This document shows, piece by piece, positions 48,554 to 56,242 of a stretch of DNA of 64,000 bases. The stretch is from the NCBI RefSeq assembly GCF_900090235.1, contig NZ_LT607750.1, positions 6,529,501 through 6,593,500 of the forward strand, read 5' to 3'. Position 1 is the first letter of the stretch. Each line of letters begins with the position of its first letter. This DNA comes from Micromonospora echinaurantiaca (GTDB lineage Bacteria > Actinomycetota > Actinomycetes > Mycobacteriales > Micromonosporaceae). The position numbers and the translations under genes were made by a program. The notes beneath the pieces are model-generated. The model was not told where the DNA came from, made no database searches, and saw nothing but the letters and a program-made list of their open reading frames with translations.

Positions 48554-49708
48554 GTGACGCACGTGTCCGAGCGCAGCGGCGCAGGAAGCAGCCCGACCGG
48601 CGCCGGCGGCGAGCGCCAGCCGTGGACGGCCGGTGCCGGCCGCCAGGCGCGCAAACGCTCGGTCTCGTACGCGGACGCCGGCGTGTCGATCGAGGCGGGC
48701 GACCGCGCGGTCGAGCTGCTGAAGTCCAAGGTGCGCCAGACCCGGCGGCCCGAGGTGCTGGGTGACCTGGGTGGCTTCGCCGGCCTGTTCCGGCTGGACA
48801 CCAAGAAGTACAAGAACCCGATCCTGGCCTCGTCCACCGACGGCGTGGGCACCAAGCTGGTGATCGCCCAGCAGATGGACATCCACGACACGGTCGGCAT
48901 CGACCTGGTCGCGATGGTCGTCGACGACCTGGTCGCCTGCGGCGCGGAGCCGCTCTTCCTGCTCGACTACATCGCCACCGGCGAGGTCGTGCCGGACAAG
49001 GTCGCCGAGATCGGCGCCGGCATCGCCGACGGCTGCCGGTACGCCGGCTGCGCGCTGCTGGGCGGCGAAACCGCCGAGCACCCGGGCGTGCTCCGGCCGG
49101 ACGAGTACGACATCTCCGCCACCGGCGTCGGCGTGGTGGAGGAGAGCGAGATCCTCAGCCCGGAGCGGGTCGAGGTGGGCGACGTGGTCATCGCGATGCG
49201 CTCCTCCGGCCTGCACTCCAACGGCTACTCGCTGGTCCGGCACGTGCTGCTCGGCGCCGGCCGGATGCGGCTGGACGTGGTGATCGAGGACTTCGGCCGG
49301 CAGCGGACGCTCGGCGAGGAGCTGCTCACCCCGACCAAGATCTACGCGCAGGACTGCCTCAAGCTGATCGCCGAGGCCGAGGTGCGGGCGCTGGCCCACG
49401 TCACCGGCGGCGGCATCCCGGGCAACCTGGTCCGGGTGCTGCCGGAGCACGTGGACGCCGTGGTCAACCGCTCCACCTGGAAGCCGCAGCCGATCTTCGA
49501 CCTGATCCAGGCCAAGGGCCGGATCGAGGACCCGGAGATGGAGGCGACCTTCAACATGGGCGTGGGCATGTTCGCCATCGTGTCGGCGGAGGACGCCGAC
49601 CGCGCGCTGGCCACGCTGACCGGCCGCGGCGTCGACGCCTGGCAGGCCGGCGAGATCATCGAGGGCTCCGGCAACGTGCAGATGATCGGTCACCACACCC
49701 GCGGATGA
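48554..49708 (+). CDS. purM: Phosphoribosylformylglycinamidine cyclo-ligase
   Basis: A 384-residue AIR synthetase from GTG 48554 (GGGGAG upstream). It closes the imidazole ring, turning FGAM into AIR with ATP. The first about 35 residues are an unusual Gly/Ser/Arg-rich extension, and the standard fold begins at SVSYADAGVSIEAGDRAVELL. Motifs: ILASSTDGVGTKLVIA, GIDLVAMVVDDLVACGAEPLFLLDYIATG, GGETAEHPG, GLHSNGYSLVR and HVTGGGIPGNLVRVLP. It is 55 nt after purF, most likely one operon. Confidence 0.97.
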   Translation: MTHVSERSGAGSSPTGAGGERQPWTAGAGRQARKRSVSYADAGVSIEAGDRAVELLKSKVRQTRRPEVLGDLGGFAGLFRLDTKKYKNPILASSTDGVGTKLVIAQQMDIHDTVGIDLVAMVVDDLVACGAEPLFLLDYIATGEVVPDKVAEIGAGIADGCRYAGCALLGGETAEHPGVLRPDEYDISATGVGVVEESEILSPERVEVGDVVIAMRSSGLHSNGYSLVRHVLLGAGRMRLDVVIEDFGRQRTLGEELLTPTKIYAQDCLKLIAEAEVRALAHVTGGGIPGNLVRVLPEHVDAVVNRSTWKPQPIFDLIQAKGRIEDPEMEATFNMGVGMFAIVSAEDADRALATLTGRGVDAWQAGEIIEGSGNVQMIGHHTRG

Positions 49709-49745
49709 TCACGCTCTGGTGATCGTACGGGCACCTGATCAGGGC

Positions 49746-49775
49746 TTCACCCGAGTGGCCATCGCCGCCTAGCCT
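49746..49775 (+). promoter_or_regulatory. Candidate promoter of the radical SAM RiPP locus
   Basis: TTCACC (49746-49751), an 18-nt spacer and TAGCCT (49770-49775) lie 33 nt before the enzyme's ATG. A TAGNNT -10 is common in actinobacteria. The spacing and sequence are plausible but not strong. Confidence 0.35.
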
Positions 49776-49808
49776 GAAGGGCACCCTCAGGCACAGCGGA
49801 GGAGGGCG

Positions 49809-50939
49809 ATGGCTGCTCGGGGACAGTCGTTCAGCGGAATGCGCGGCCTGGCCGCCGTTCCGTCGTACGTCGTGATGCAGCCCACCACCCTCTGCAACCT
49901 GGACTGCGCGTACTGCTACCTGCCCTTCCGCTCGGCCGATCGGCGGATGCCGGTACCGGTGGCCGAGGCGGTCGCGGCGTCGGTCAACCCGTGGGCGGCG
50001 GCCGGGCGGTTCTCGGTGGTGTGGCACGGCGGTGAGCCGCTGGCCGCCGGCCGGGAGCACCTGGCCGCGCTGTTCGCGCCGTTCGGGCCGGAGGTCGAGC
50101 ACCACGTCCAGACCAACGCCACGCTGATCGACGACGCCTGGTGTGCGTTCTTCGCCGAGCACCGGGTGCGGGTGAGCGTGAGCGTGGACGGGCCGCGGGA
50201 GCGCAACGGCGACCGGGTGACCCGGGTCGGCCGGCCGGCGTACGACCGGATCCTGCGCGGGGTGGCCGCGCTGCGCCGGCACGGCCTGCCGTTCTCGGCG
50301 CTGGCGGTGGTGAGCCGCCCGGAGCCGGGCCTGGCCACCGAGCTGTACGACTACTTCCTCGCGCTCGGCTGCGACGTGCTCGGCATCAACATCGAGGAGA
50401 CCGAGGGGGTCAACACCCGCGACAACTCCCACGACGCCGGGGTGGTGACCGCCTTCTGGGCGGAGCTGGTGGCGGCCTGGCGCCGGGACCCGCGGATCCA
50501 CCTGCGGGAGGTCGAGTGGTCGCTGCGGTACACCGCGGCGGTGCTGGACGGCACCGCTGACGACCTGCTGCCGCGCCGGCTGGACCCGATCCCCACAGTG
50601 GGCCACGACGGCTCGGTGACCGTGCTCTCGCCGGAGCTGGCCGGCTTCACCGACGCCCGGTACGGCGACTTCAGCAGTGGCAACGTGCTGGCCACGCCGC
50701 TGGCCGAGATCCTGGCCGGCGCGGCGGGCACGCCCTGGGTGGGCGAGTTCCTGACCGGCGTGGAGGCGTGCCGCTCGTCCTGCCCCTACTTCGGTTTCTG
50801 TGGCGGGGGTCACGCGGCCAACCGCTACTTCGAGCTGGGGCGTTTTGACGGTACGGAGACCGAGCACTGCCGCAACAGCAAGATCCGCCTACTGGAGGGA
50901 GTGTTGGAGCATGCCCGAGACCACCAGTCACCGGCCTGA
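49809..50939 (+). CDS. amcB: Radical SAM/SPASM peptide maturase, AmcB-like (cyclophane-forming)
   Basis: A 376-residue enzyme starting at ATG 49809 behind GGAGGAGG. The radical SAM [4Fe-4S] site is C29-x3-C33-x2-C36 (TLCNLDCAYCYL), with WHGGEP at about 72-77 as the SAM-binding GGE. The C-terminal SPASM-type region has C321, C325, C331 and C354 (CRSSCPYFGFCGGG...EHC) for auxiliary clusters. A small precursor gene overlaps its last 29 nt. This pair matches, from my knowledge of family names, the AmcB/AmcA RiPP type in which aromatic side chains are linked to the beta-carbon of the residue two positions later. No peptidase or exporter gene is in the window. Confidence 0.82.
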   Translation: MAARGQSFSGMRGLAAVPSYVVMQPTTLCNLDCAYCYLPFRSADRRMPVPVAEAVAASVNPWAAAGRFSVVWHGGEPLAAGREHLAALFAPFGPEVEHHVQTNATLIDDAWCAFFAEHRVRVSVSVDGPRERNGDRVTRVGRPAYDRILRGVAALRRHGLPFSALAVVSRPEPGLATELYDYFLALGCDVLGINIEETEGVNTRDNSHDAGVVTAFWAELVAAWRRDPRIHLREVEWSLRYTAAVLDGTADDLLPRRLDPIPTVGHDGSVTVLSPELAGFTDARYGDFSSGNVLATPLAEILAGAAGTPWVGEFLTGVEACRSSCPYFGFCGGGHAANRYFELGRFDGTETEHCRNSKIRLLEGVLEHARDHQSPA

Positions 50940-51144
50940 GCGCGTGGCGGGTGCCGCCCCGGACGGGGTCGCCGAGCGGGTGCGGGAGGCCGCCCCGGGA
51001 CTCACCGCGCTACTGCACGAGGCCGAGGCCGCGCGACGGCTGCGGGCGGAGGTGTCGGGCGGCGACGGTGCCAGCGCGGTCTGCGCCTGGAACCACTTCG
51101 AGAACATCCCGACGTTCTACAACTGGAACAACCGGCCCCGCTGA
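50911..51144 (+). CDS. amcA: AmcA-like RiPP precursor peptide with four aromatic-X-X motifs
   Basis: A 77-residue peptide from ATG 50911, overlapping the end of the maturase by 29 nt, with GGAGGGAG 9 nt upstream. Residues 1 to about 50 are a leader rich in Ala, Glu and Arg (a helix LTALLHEAEAARRLRAEV). The core is residues 58-77, CAWNHFENIPTFYNWNNRPR. It contains four possible three-residue cyclophane motifs: W60-N-H62, F63-E-N65, F69-Y-N71 and W72-N-N74. Each has an aromatic first residue and a polar third residue, as in known triceptide-type products. The overlap implies tightly coupled production of enzyme and substrate. The core is unlike any ordinary small protein tail. Confidence 0.8.
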   Translation: MPETTSHRPERVAGAAPDGVAERVREAAPGLTALLHEAEAARRLRAEVSGGDGASAVCAWNHFENIPTFYNWNNRPR

Positions 51145-51154
51145 GGCGGACCGG

Positions 51155-51210
51155 GATCAGGGACCTGCCGATCGACCGGAGTCGCCTCCGGCGCGGTCAG
51201 GTCCCTGATC
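51155..51210 (+). terminator. Terminator of the RiPP locus
   Basis: GATCAGGGACCTG (51155-51167) pairs perfectly with 51198-51210, and a smaller CCGGA/TCCGG hairpin sits in the loop. It begins 11 nt after the precursor stop. Confidence 0.8.
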
Positions 51211-51243
51211 GTCGGTCGTGGCGCCGCTCGATGGGCACATGCG

Positions 51244-51272
51244 TGAGCACGCGGGAGGCTACCGCGTGCTCA
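51244..51272 (-). terminator. Terminator of the DUF3073 gene
   Basis: TGAGCACGCGG pairs perfectly with 51262-51272 around a 7-nt loop, 17 nt past the DUF3073 stop. Confidence 0.7.
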
Positions 51273-51288
51273 GCTACGACCGGAGAGG

Positions 51289-51504
51289 TCAGCGGGTCGG
51301 GCGGACCCAGGTGTCCGGGTCCTCGTCCGCGTGATCCTCATCATCGTCGTCGACATACTCTTTGTAGTCGTCGTCGAAGTTGTGCTCAGACTTACCAGCA
51401 CCCGCCAACTCGCGCTGCAAGGCGGTGAGGTCGGTGTTCGGGGAGTGGTACTTCAACTCCCGGGCCACCTTCGTCTGCTTGGCCTTAGCACGGCCGCGCC
51501 CCAT
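51289..51504 (-). CDS. DUF3073 small acidic protein
   Basis: A 71-residue protein beginning MGRGRAKAKQTKVARELKYHSPNTDL, the hallmark of actinobacterial DUF3073, with a basic first third and an acidic end (DDDYKEYVDDDDEDHADEDPDTW). It is conserved widely in actinobacteria and has no proven function; the charge layout suggests RNA or ribosome association, which is inference. It stands alone, with its own terminator, in a 293-nt spacing from the valine dehydrogenase gene upstream. Confidence 0.92.
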   Translation of the reverse strand: MGRGRAKAKQTKVARELKYHSPNTDLTALQRELAGAGKSEHNFDDDYKEYVDDDDEDHADEDPDTWVRPTR

Positions 51505-51758
51505 GGCTCGACCCCCTCGCACAGAATGCGGGGCAGCCCGAAGGCGGGCCCCGATGACGTCAGGCATCTCTCGTGGCTCTTACGGTACATGGGGATGCCA
51601 CCGTTCGGCACCTCGGGTTACCGTCGACCGGCCCTGCGCGTCGCGGTTATCCGGTCGTCACACAGTGTACCCGGTAAGGAGCGGTGCTGCGAGCACCCAT
51701 GACACCGGACGAATCCCCACGAACCGACCCGATTCTCAGCTTAACGGCGTGCCCCGGT

Positions 51759-51790
51759 CCGGGGGCGGAACCGGCACGGCCCGCCCCCGG
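51759..51790 (-). terminator. Terminator of the valine dehydrogenase gene
   Basis: CCGGGGGCGG pairs perfectly with CCGCCCCCGG around a 12-nt loop, beginning 8 nt after the stop codon. Confidence 0.7.
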
Positions 51791-51797
51791 TGACCGG

Positions 51798-52880
51798 TCA
51801 GCGCAGGTGGATCGTGCGCAGCCGGCCGACGTCGGCCATCCGCCGCTCGGCCAGCCGGTCGGCGGCGACCGCCGGCGGCACGCCCTCGGCGTCGGCGAGC
51901 TGGAGGATCTCCCGGGTGGTGTCGTAGATCCGGGTGGCCCGCAGCTTGGCCCGATCGAAGTTGAAGCCCTCGATCTCGTCGGCGACCTGGATCACACCGC
52001 CGGCGTTCACCACGTAGTCCGGGGCGTAGAGGATGCCCCGGTCGGCCAGCAGCTTCTCGATGCCCGGGTGGGCGAGCTGGTTGTTGGCCGCCCCGGCGAC
52101 CACCTTCGCGCGCAGCGCCGGCACCGTGTCGTCGTTGAGCGCGCCGCCCAGCGCGCACGGGGCGTACACGTCGATGTCGGCGGCGACCAGCATCGCGGCG
52201 TCGTCGACCAGGGTGACCTGCGGGTGGGTGGTGCGCGCCCACTCCAGCGCCTTCGGGTTGACGTCGGTGGCCACCACCTCGGCGCCGTCGTCGAGCAGGT
52301 GGCCGACCAGGTACTTGCCGACCTTGCCCAGGCCGGCCACGCCGACCCGCCTGCCGTGCAGCGTCGGGACGCCCCAGACGTGCTCGGCGGCCGCCCGCAT
52401 GCCCTGGAACACGCCCCACGCGGTGAGGATCGAGGAGTCGCCGGCGCCGCCGTGCTCGACGCTGCGCCCGGTCACGTAGCTCGTCTCGCGGGCGATCACG
52501 TCCATGTCGGCGACGTAGGTGCCGACGTCGCAGGCGGTGTAGTAGCGCCCGGCCAGCGACTCCACGAAGCGGCCGTACGCGCGCAGCAGCGCCTCGGTCT
52601 TGATCTGCTCGGGGTCACCCCAGATGACCGCCTTGCCGCCGCCCAGGTCCAGCCCGGCGAGGGCGTTCTTGTAGGCCATCCCGCGGGACAGGTCGAGCAC
52701 GTCGGCGAGGGCCGCCTCCTCGCTGTCGTACGGGTAGAACCGGGTGCCGCCGAGCGCGGGCCCGAGCGCGGTGGAGTAGATGCCGATGATCGCCTTCAGG
52801 CCGGTCTGCTTGTCCTGGCAGAAGACCACCTGTTCGTGACCGGTCGATCCCGGGTCGTCGTTGCTGGCGAATACGCCCAT
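51798..52880 (-). CDS. vdh: Leucine/valine dehydrogenase (Glu/Leu/Phe/Val family)
   Basis: A 360-residue NAD-dependent amino acid dehydrogenase, deaminating branched-chain amino acids to 2-oxo acids. The start ATG 52880 has AGGAG upstream. Motifs: [12 protein letters not shown], the catalytic-lysine regions [38 protein letters not shown], the Rossmann loop [18 protein letters not shown], and [13 protein letters not shown]. In Streptomyces the homologue is valine dehydrogenase supplying precursors for polyketides and fatty acids. Valine versus leucine preference cannot be told here. Confidence 0.92.
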   Translation of the reverse strand: MGVFASNDDPGSTGHEQVVFCQDKQTGLKAIIGIYSTALGPALGGTRFYPYDSEEAALADVLDLSRGMAYKNALAGLDLGGGKAVIWGDPEQIKTEALLRAYGRFVESLAGRYYTACDVGTYVADMDVIARETSYVTGRSVEHGGAGDSSILTAWGVFQGMRAAAEHVWGVPTLHGRRVGVAGLGKVGKYLVGHLLDDGAEVVATDVNPKALEWARTTHPQVTLVDDAAMLVAADIDVYAPCALGGALNDDTVPALRAKVVAGAANNQLAHPGIEKLLADRGILYAPDYVVNAGGVIQVADEIEGFNFDRAKLRATRIYDTTREILQLADAEGVPPAVAADRLAERRMADVGRLRTIHLR

Positions 52881-53050
52881 GGCTTGCTCCTGTGTCGGTG
52901 TGCGTCCTTGTGGGGCGCGGACCTGGTGGGACGCCGGCGGGATGCTGCCGGTGCCGCTGAGCCTAGTATCGGCCGACGCCGTCCGGTCGCCCCAGGCACG
53001 TGGGGGCGGCGCGACGGCGCTCGGGTCCCGATTCGTGGGAGGATCGCGCC

Positions 53051-53890
53051 GTGCCGTCGCTCTTCGCTTCATACCTGCGCGTGTACGAGCCGCTGACCGC
53101 CTTCGACCGGGACCGCCAGTCGTACTGGCGGCGCTACGTCGAACAGGGCCGGGCGGTCGCCCCGGTCGAGGGGCCGGGCCGGCAACGGACGTCGGTGATC
53201 GAGGCGCTCGGCGCCGGGTGGACCCGGCTGCCCGATCCGCCGGACGAGGCGTACGTCCTGGAGACGGACGACACGCTGCTGGTCTGCCCCTGGAACCTGC
53301 GCATCCGGGTGGCCGAGGCGGCGCTGAGCGCCCGCGACGGGGTGCCCCCGGTGCTCGCCGACGCGTTCGTGCCGCCGGTGCTCGCCGGCCAGGCCAAGGC
53401 GGTGGTGGAGGACTGGCGCAGCGGCGCCCGGGTGCTGGAGCACGGCGTGCCGCGGGTGCACGAGCAGGTGGCCACCTGGGGCGTGCCGCTGCGCTGGTTC
53501 GTACTCTTCGAGCCGGCCGAGCGGGACCTGGTCACCCGGCCCGGGCGGCGGGCGCTGCGCTACCGGACGGAGATCTCCAAGGCCCGGCGCCGGTCGTCGC
53601 GGGCGCTGTCCGTGCTGCGCAAGTCGGTCGGCGAGGCGCCGATCACCGAGGCGGTCGAGGAGGCCGCCCGCTGGCTGGAGGAGTTCCACCCGCGCTCGGT
53701 GGTCGAACTGGACTACGGCGGCCTGGTCGAACTGCTCTCCGACGAGACGCTGGCCGCCGACGACTCGCCCGAACTGGTCGCGACGGGTCTGGCCGGGCTG
53801 TCCCGGGGCGAGGCCGAGGAGGCGTCCGCGGCGTACGACAAGCTGGTGGCCCGGTGGCGCGCGGTGCAGTTGCTGGAAAGGTGCAACTGA
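53051..53890 (+). CDS. Conserved actinobacterial protein of unknown function
   Basis: A 279-residue soluble protein from GTG 53051 ([30 protein letters not shown]). Recognisable blocks include [58 protein letters not shown], and an acidic end. No catalytic motif, signal peptide or membrane helix is seen. The gene stands between vdh and bldC and is divergent from vdh. I do not recognise its function; the fairly dense Trp/Arg content suggests a folded, conserved protein rather than a shadow frame. Confidence 0.6.
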   Translation: MPSLFASYLRVYEPLTAFDRDRQSYWRRYVEQGRAVAPVEGPGRQRTSVIEALGAGWTRLPDPPDEAYVLETDDTLLVCPWNLRIRVAEAALSARDGVPPVLADAFVPPVLAGQAKAVVEDWRSGARVLEHGVPRVHEQVATWGVPLRWFVLFEPAERDLVTRPGRRALRYRTEISKARRRSSRALSVLRKSVGEAPITEAVEEAARWLEEFHPRSVVELDYGGLVELLSDETLAADDSPELVATGLAGLSRGEAEEASAAYDKLVARWRAVQLLERCN

Positions 53891-54141
53891 TCACCAACCG
53901 GTCAGGGAGCGCGCCCAAGGTGAGCAAGACTCGTAGCTAGCGCATCACGAACCGTGATCATGAGTCCGAATAAGGTACTTTCTGCCGTGTAAAAGTCGCA
54001 TAAATCGGGCATGGTTCATCCGTCCGTCTAGGGACGTTCGGCCGTTCGGCCCATGTCGGACATCGGGGACTAGCCGGACCATGGGAGACGCGTCGGCCGG
54101 CGGGACCCCGGCCGATGTCTATACATGTGGAGGAGTGACCG

Positions 54142-54351
54142 ATGGCATCGCGAACGCACGAACCAGAGCCGCTACTCACGCCGGCCGAGGTGGCGTCGAT
54201 GTTCCGTGTCGACCCGAAGACGGTGACCCGGTGGGCGAAGGCTGGCAAGCTCAGCGCCATCCGGACCCTCGGTGGCCACCGCCGTTACCGCGAGTCGGAG
54301 GTCAGGGCCCTGCTGCAGGGGCAGATCCCCCAGCAGCGCCAGGGGGACTGA
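54142..54351 (+). CDS. bldC: Developmental regulator BldC
   Basis: A 69-residue MerR-like winged-helix DNA-binding protein: LLTPAEVASMFRVDPKTVTRWAKAGKLSAIRTLGGHRRYRESEVRALL. It lacks the effector domain and coiled coil of MerR proteins. In Streptomyces BldC delays entry into sporulation by binding direct repeats cooperatively, so its presence fits a differentiating actinobacterium. The ATG 54142 follows GGAGGAG. The 251-nt upstream region is AT-richer than its surroundings and contains a small palindrome (ATCACGAACCGTGAT, 53944-53958) that may be regulatory. Confidence 0.95.
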   Translation: MASRTHEPEPLLTPAEVASMFRVDPKTVTRWAKAGKLSAIRTLGGHRRYRESEVRALLQGQIPQQRQGD

Positions 54352-54380
54352 CGGCCGGGAGCCAGCAGACGAACTGCCCG

Positions 54381-54413
54381 AGGGGGCGGTGGAGCCATTC
54401 CACCGCCCCCTCG
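54381..54413. terminator. Bidirectional terminator between bldC and the F420-type oxidoreductase
   Basis: A perfect 14-bp stem (GAGGGGGCGGTGGA) with a 5-nt loop lies between two convergent genes. Confidence 0.88.
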
Positions 54414-54450
54414 TCGCGTCCGGTGAAGCGTCGTCCACGCGTGTCCCCGC

Positions 54451-54831
54451 TCAGCCGGCCAGGGTGACCCGGACGCCGACCGTCCCGCCCTCGCCCCGGC
54501 GCAACCGGCTGCCGAGCAACGAGAGCCGGCCGATCAGCCGGTACTTCTGCTTGATCAGGCCGCGTACGCGGCGGGTGCCGGCCGGGTCGCAGAGGGTGGC
54601 GTGGCCCGGCACCGGCTCGCCGTGCGGCCGACCCCGCACGTCGCACGGGGCCACGGTCACCTCGCCGCTGCGCCGGATCCGCTTCACCTTGCCGGAGTTC
54701 GCCGCCGTCCACACCGCCAGCGCGTCGCCGTCGCGGACCGCCCAGACCGGGGTCGCCACCGCCCGGCCGTCCTTGCGGAAGGTCGTGAGCAGCAGGTACT
54801 TCTCCGCCGCCAGGCGGTCCAAGGTGGTCAC
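54451..54831 (-). CDS. PPOX-class F420-dependent oxidoreductase-like protein
   Basis: A 126-residue split-barrel protein from GTG 54831 (VTTLDRLAAEKYLLLTTFRKDGRAVATPVWAVRDGDALAVWTAANSGKVKRIRRSGEVTVAPCDVRG). This is the pattern of the PPOX F420-binding family, with TxSGKxKRIR/NPxVTVAxCD type contacts to the cofactor. It probably reduces or oxidises a small molecule with F420 (or FMN). Substrate is unknown. It is divergent from the methyltransferase by about 50 nt. Confidence 0.85.
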   Translation of the reverse strand: MTTLDRLAAEKYLLLTTFRKDGRAVATPVWAVRDGDALAVWTAANSGKVKRIRRSGEVTVAPCDVRGRPHGEPVPGHATLCDPAGTRRVRGLIKQKYRLIGRLSLLGSRLRRGEGGTVGVRVTLAG

Positions 54832-54884
54832 GCCGCCAGGATACGACCGCGCGGTTCACTGACCGGCCGGATAGCGTGAAGCCC

Positions 54885-55664
54885 GTGACGGGTGAGCCAC
54901 GGATCGGTGACGTCTTCGGTGAACTGCTGCGCGATGCGTACGCGGTGGCCACCGGGGTCGGTCCGCGGCCACTGGCCGGCGGGCGGCTGCCCCGGCCGGT
55001 CATCGAGATCATCGAACGGGACGACGGGCTGGTCAACGGCGCGCCCGCCGCGCACTACCTGGACGGTCCCGCCGACTGGCAGCCGTACGACCGGCGGGCG
55101 GTGGACCGGGTGCGGGGCGCCACCCTGGACGTGGGCGTCGGCGCCGGCCGGATCGCGCTGGAGTTGCAGGACCGGGGCGTGCCGGTGACCGGGTTGGACA
55201 CCTCGGCCGGGGCGCTGGACGTATGCCGGCGCCGGGGCGTACGCGACCTGGTGCACGGCACCGTCGACGAGCACGTCGCCGACGGCCGGCGGTACGACAC
55301 GTTCTTGCTGCTGGGCAACAATCTCGGTCTGATCGAGGGGCGGGAGCGCGCCCCGGCGTTCCTCGCCGCGCTCGCCGCGCTGGCCCGCCCGGGCGCGCAG
55401 GTCATCGCGCACGGCACCGACCCGTACGGCACCCGCGACCCGGTGCACACCGGGTACCACGAACAGAACCGCCGGCGGGGCCGGCTCGGCGGCCAGCTGC
55501 GGCTGCGGCTGCGCTACCGCGAGCTGGGCACCCCGTGGTTCGACTACCTGGTCTGCTCGCCGGAGGAGCTGAGCACGCTGGTCCGGGGCACCGCCTGGCG
55601 ACTGGCCGACGTGGACGACCGGGACGCCCCGTACTACCTGGCCACGCTCCGGCTGGCCGGCTGA
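54885..55664 (+). CDS. SAM-dependent methyltransferase (class I)
   Basis: A 259-residue protein; GTG 54885 is preferred (VTGEPRIGDVFGELL), with GTG 54876 three codons earlier possible. Class I Rossmann motifs: TLDVGVGAGRIALELQDRG (motif I), VTGLDTSAGALDVCRRRG (motif II), and RYDTFLLLGNNLGLIEG (motif IV). The last about 90 residues form a substrate cap with no identified partner. Target molecule is unknown. It is divergent from the F420-type gene. Confidence 0.85.
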   Translation: MTGEPRIGDVFGELLRDAYAVATGVGPRPLAGGRLPRPVIEIIERDDGLVNGAPAAHYLDGPADWQPYDRRAVDRVRGATLDVGVGAGRIALELQDRGVPVTGLDTSAGALDVCRRRGVRDLVHGTVDEHVADGRRYDTFLLLGNNLGLIEGRERAPAFLAALAALARPGAQVIAHGTDPYGTRDPVHTGYHEQNRRRGRLGGQLRLRLRYRELGTPWFDYLVCSPEELSTLVRGTAWRLADVDDRDAPYYLATLRLAG

Positions 55665-55677
55665 CGCGGACGGACCC

Positions 55678-55692
55678 CCGCCGCGTGGCGGG
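55678..55692. terminator. Short hairpin after the methyltransferase
   Basis: CCGCC and GGCGG (extended to 6 bp on 55677-55692) flank a 4-nt loop between the convergent methyltransferase and DxDxDG-repeat genes. The stem is short and the call is weak. Confidence 0.4.
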
Positions 55693-55708
55693 AGCCCGGG
55701 CGGATCGG

Positions 55709-56005
55709 TCAGACCTGGACGGTCGGCGGCAGCTGCTCGGGCGGGAGGCCACCGTCGCCGTCGATCACCTCGTCCGGGGTGCCGTCCTCGTCGAGGTCGA
55801 CCATGGTGACGTCGACCTTGCCGTCGTGGTCCGTGTCGAACTGGAACAGGTCGGCCTTGCCGTCGCCGTCGGTGTCCACCACCCACACGTCGGTCCGGCC
55901 GTCGTTGTTGGTGTCGGCGCGCAGCAGCTCCACCCGCTCGTCCCCGCGGGTCTGCACGGTCTCGGTGGTCTCCGCGCCCGCGACGCCCTCCGGTGCCTGG
56001 CTCAT
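55709..56005 (-). CDS. Short acidic protein with four DxDxDG calcium-type repeats
   Basis: A 98-residue protein; ATG 56005 (MSQAPEGVAGAE) is preferred, with an AAGGA about 11 nt upstream. Residues about 38-89 hold four tandem 13-residue units: DTNNDGRTDVWVV, DTDGDGKADLFQF, DTDHDGKVDVTMV, DLDEDGTPDEVI. Each has D-x-D/N-x-D-G spacing as in calcium-binding loops of dockerin, EF-hand-like or VCBS/FG-GAP-type repeats. There is no signal peptide, so it appears cytoplasmic. It could be a calcium buffer or sensor. The repeat is clear; the function is not known. Confidence 0.7.
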   Translation of the reverse strand: MSQAPEGVAGAETTETVQTRGDERVELLRADTNNDGRTDVWVVDTDGDGKADLFQFDTDHDGKVDVTMVDLDEDGTPDEVIDGDGGLPPEQLPPTVQV

Positions 56006-56242
56006 CTCCACTGGTCCTTCCCTCGGTTGACCGCCGTCTGTACCCGATCCGCCGCGCCCCCACGCGTGCCGGCGTGACCGGGGCTCATAGGGTCGCACCA
56101 TGAGCGAGCGTCAGCGAGCGGTTCATCGGTGCAGCGCGGTCGTGCCTCATGGCGGCATGAAGCGTGCCGGTGTGAGCGGACGGAGCGGACCGTCGGGCGC
56201 GGGTGACCCTCGCGTCGCCGCCGGACGCGGTGGGGAGGCGTG

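Noticed and set aside
46726..48900. 724-codon frame antisense to purF
   Set aside because: Overlaps purF and the start of purM, both with strong family motifs; no independent evidence.
49707..49724. Hairpin GATCAC/GTGATC at the purM stop as a terminator
   Set aside because: Only six base pairs and overlapping the stop codon; too weak to report as a terminator.
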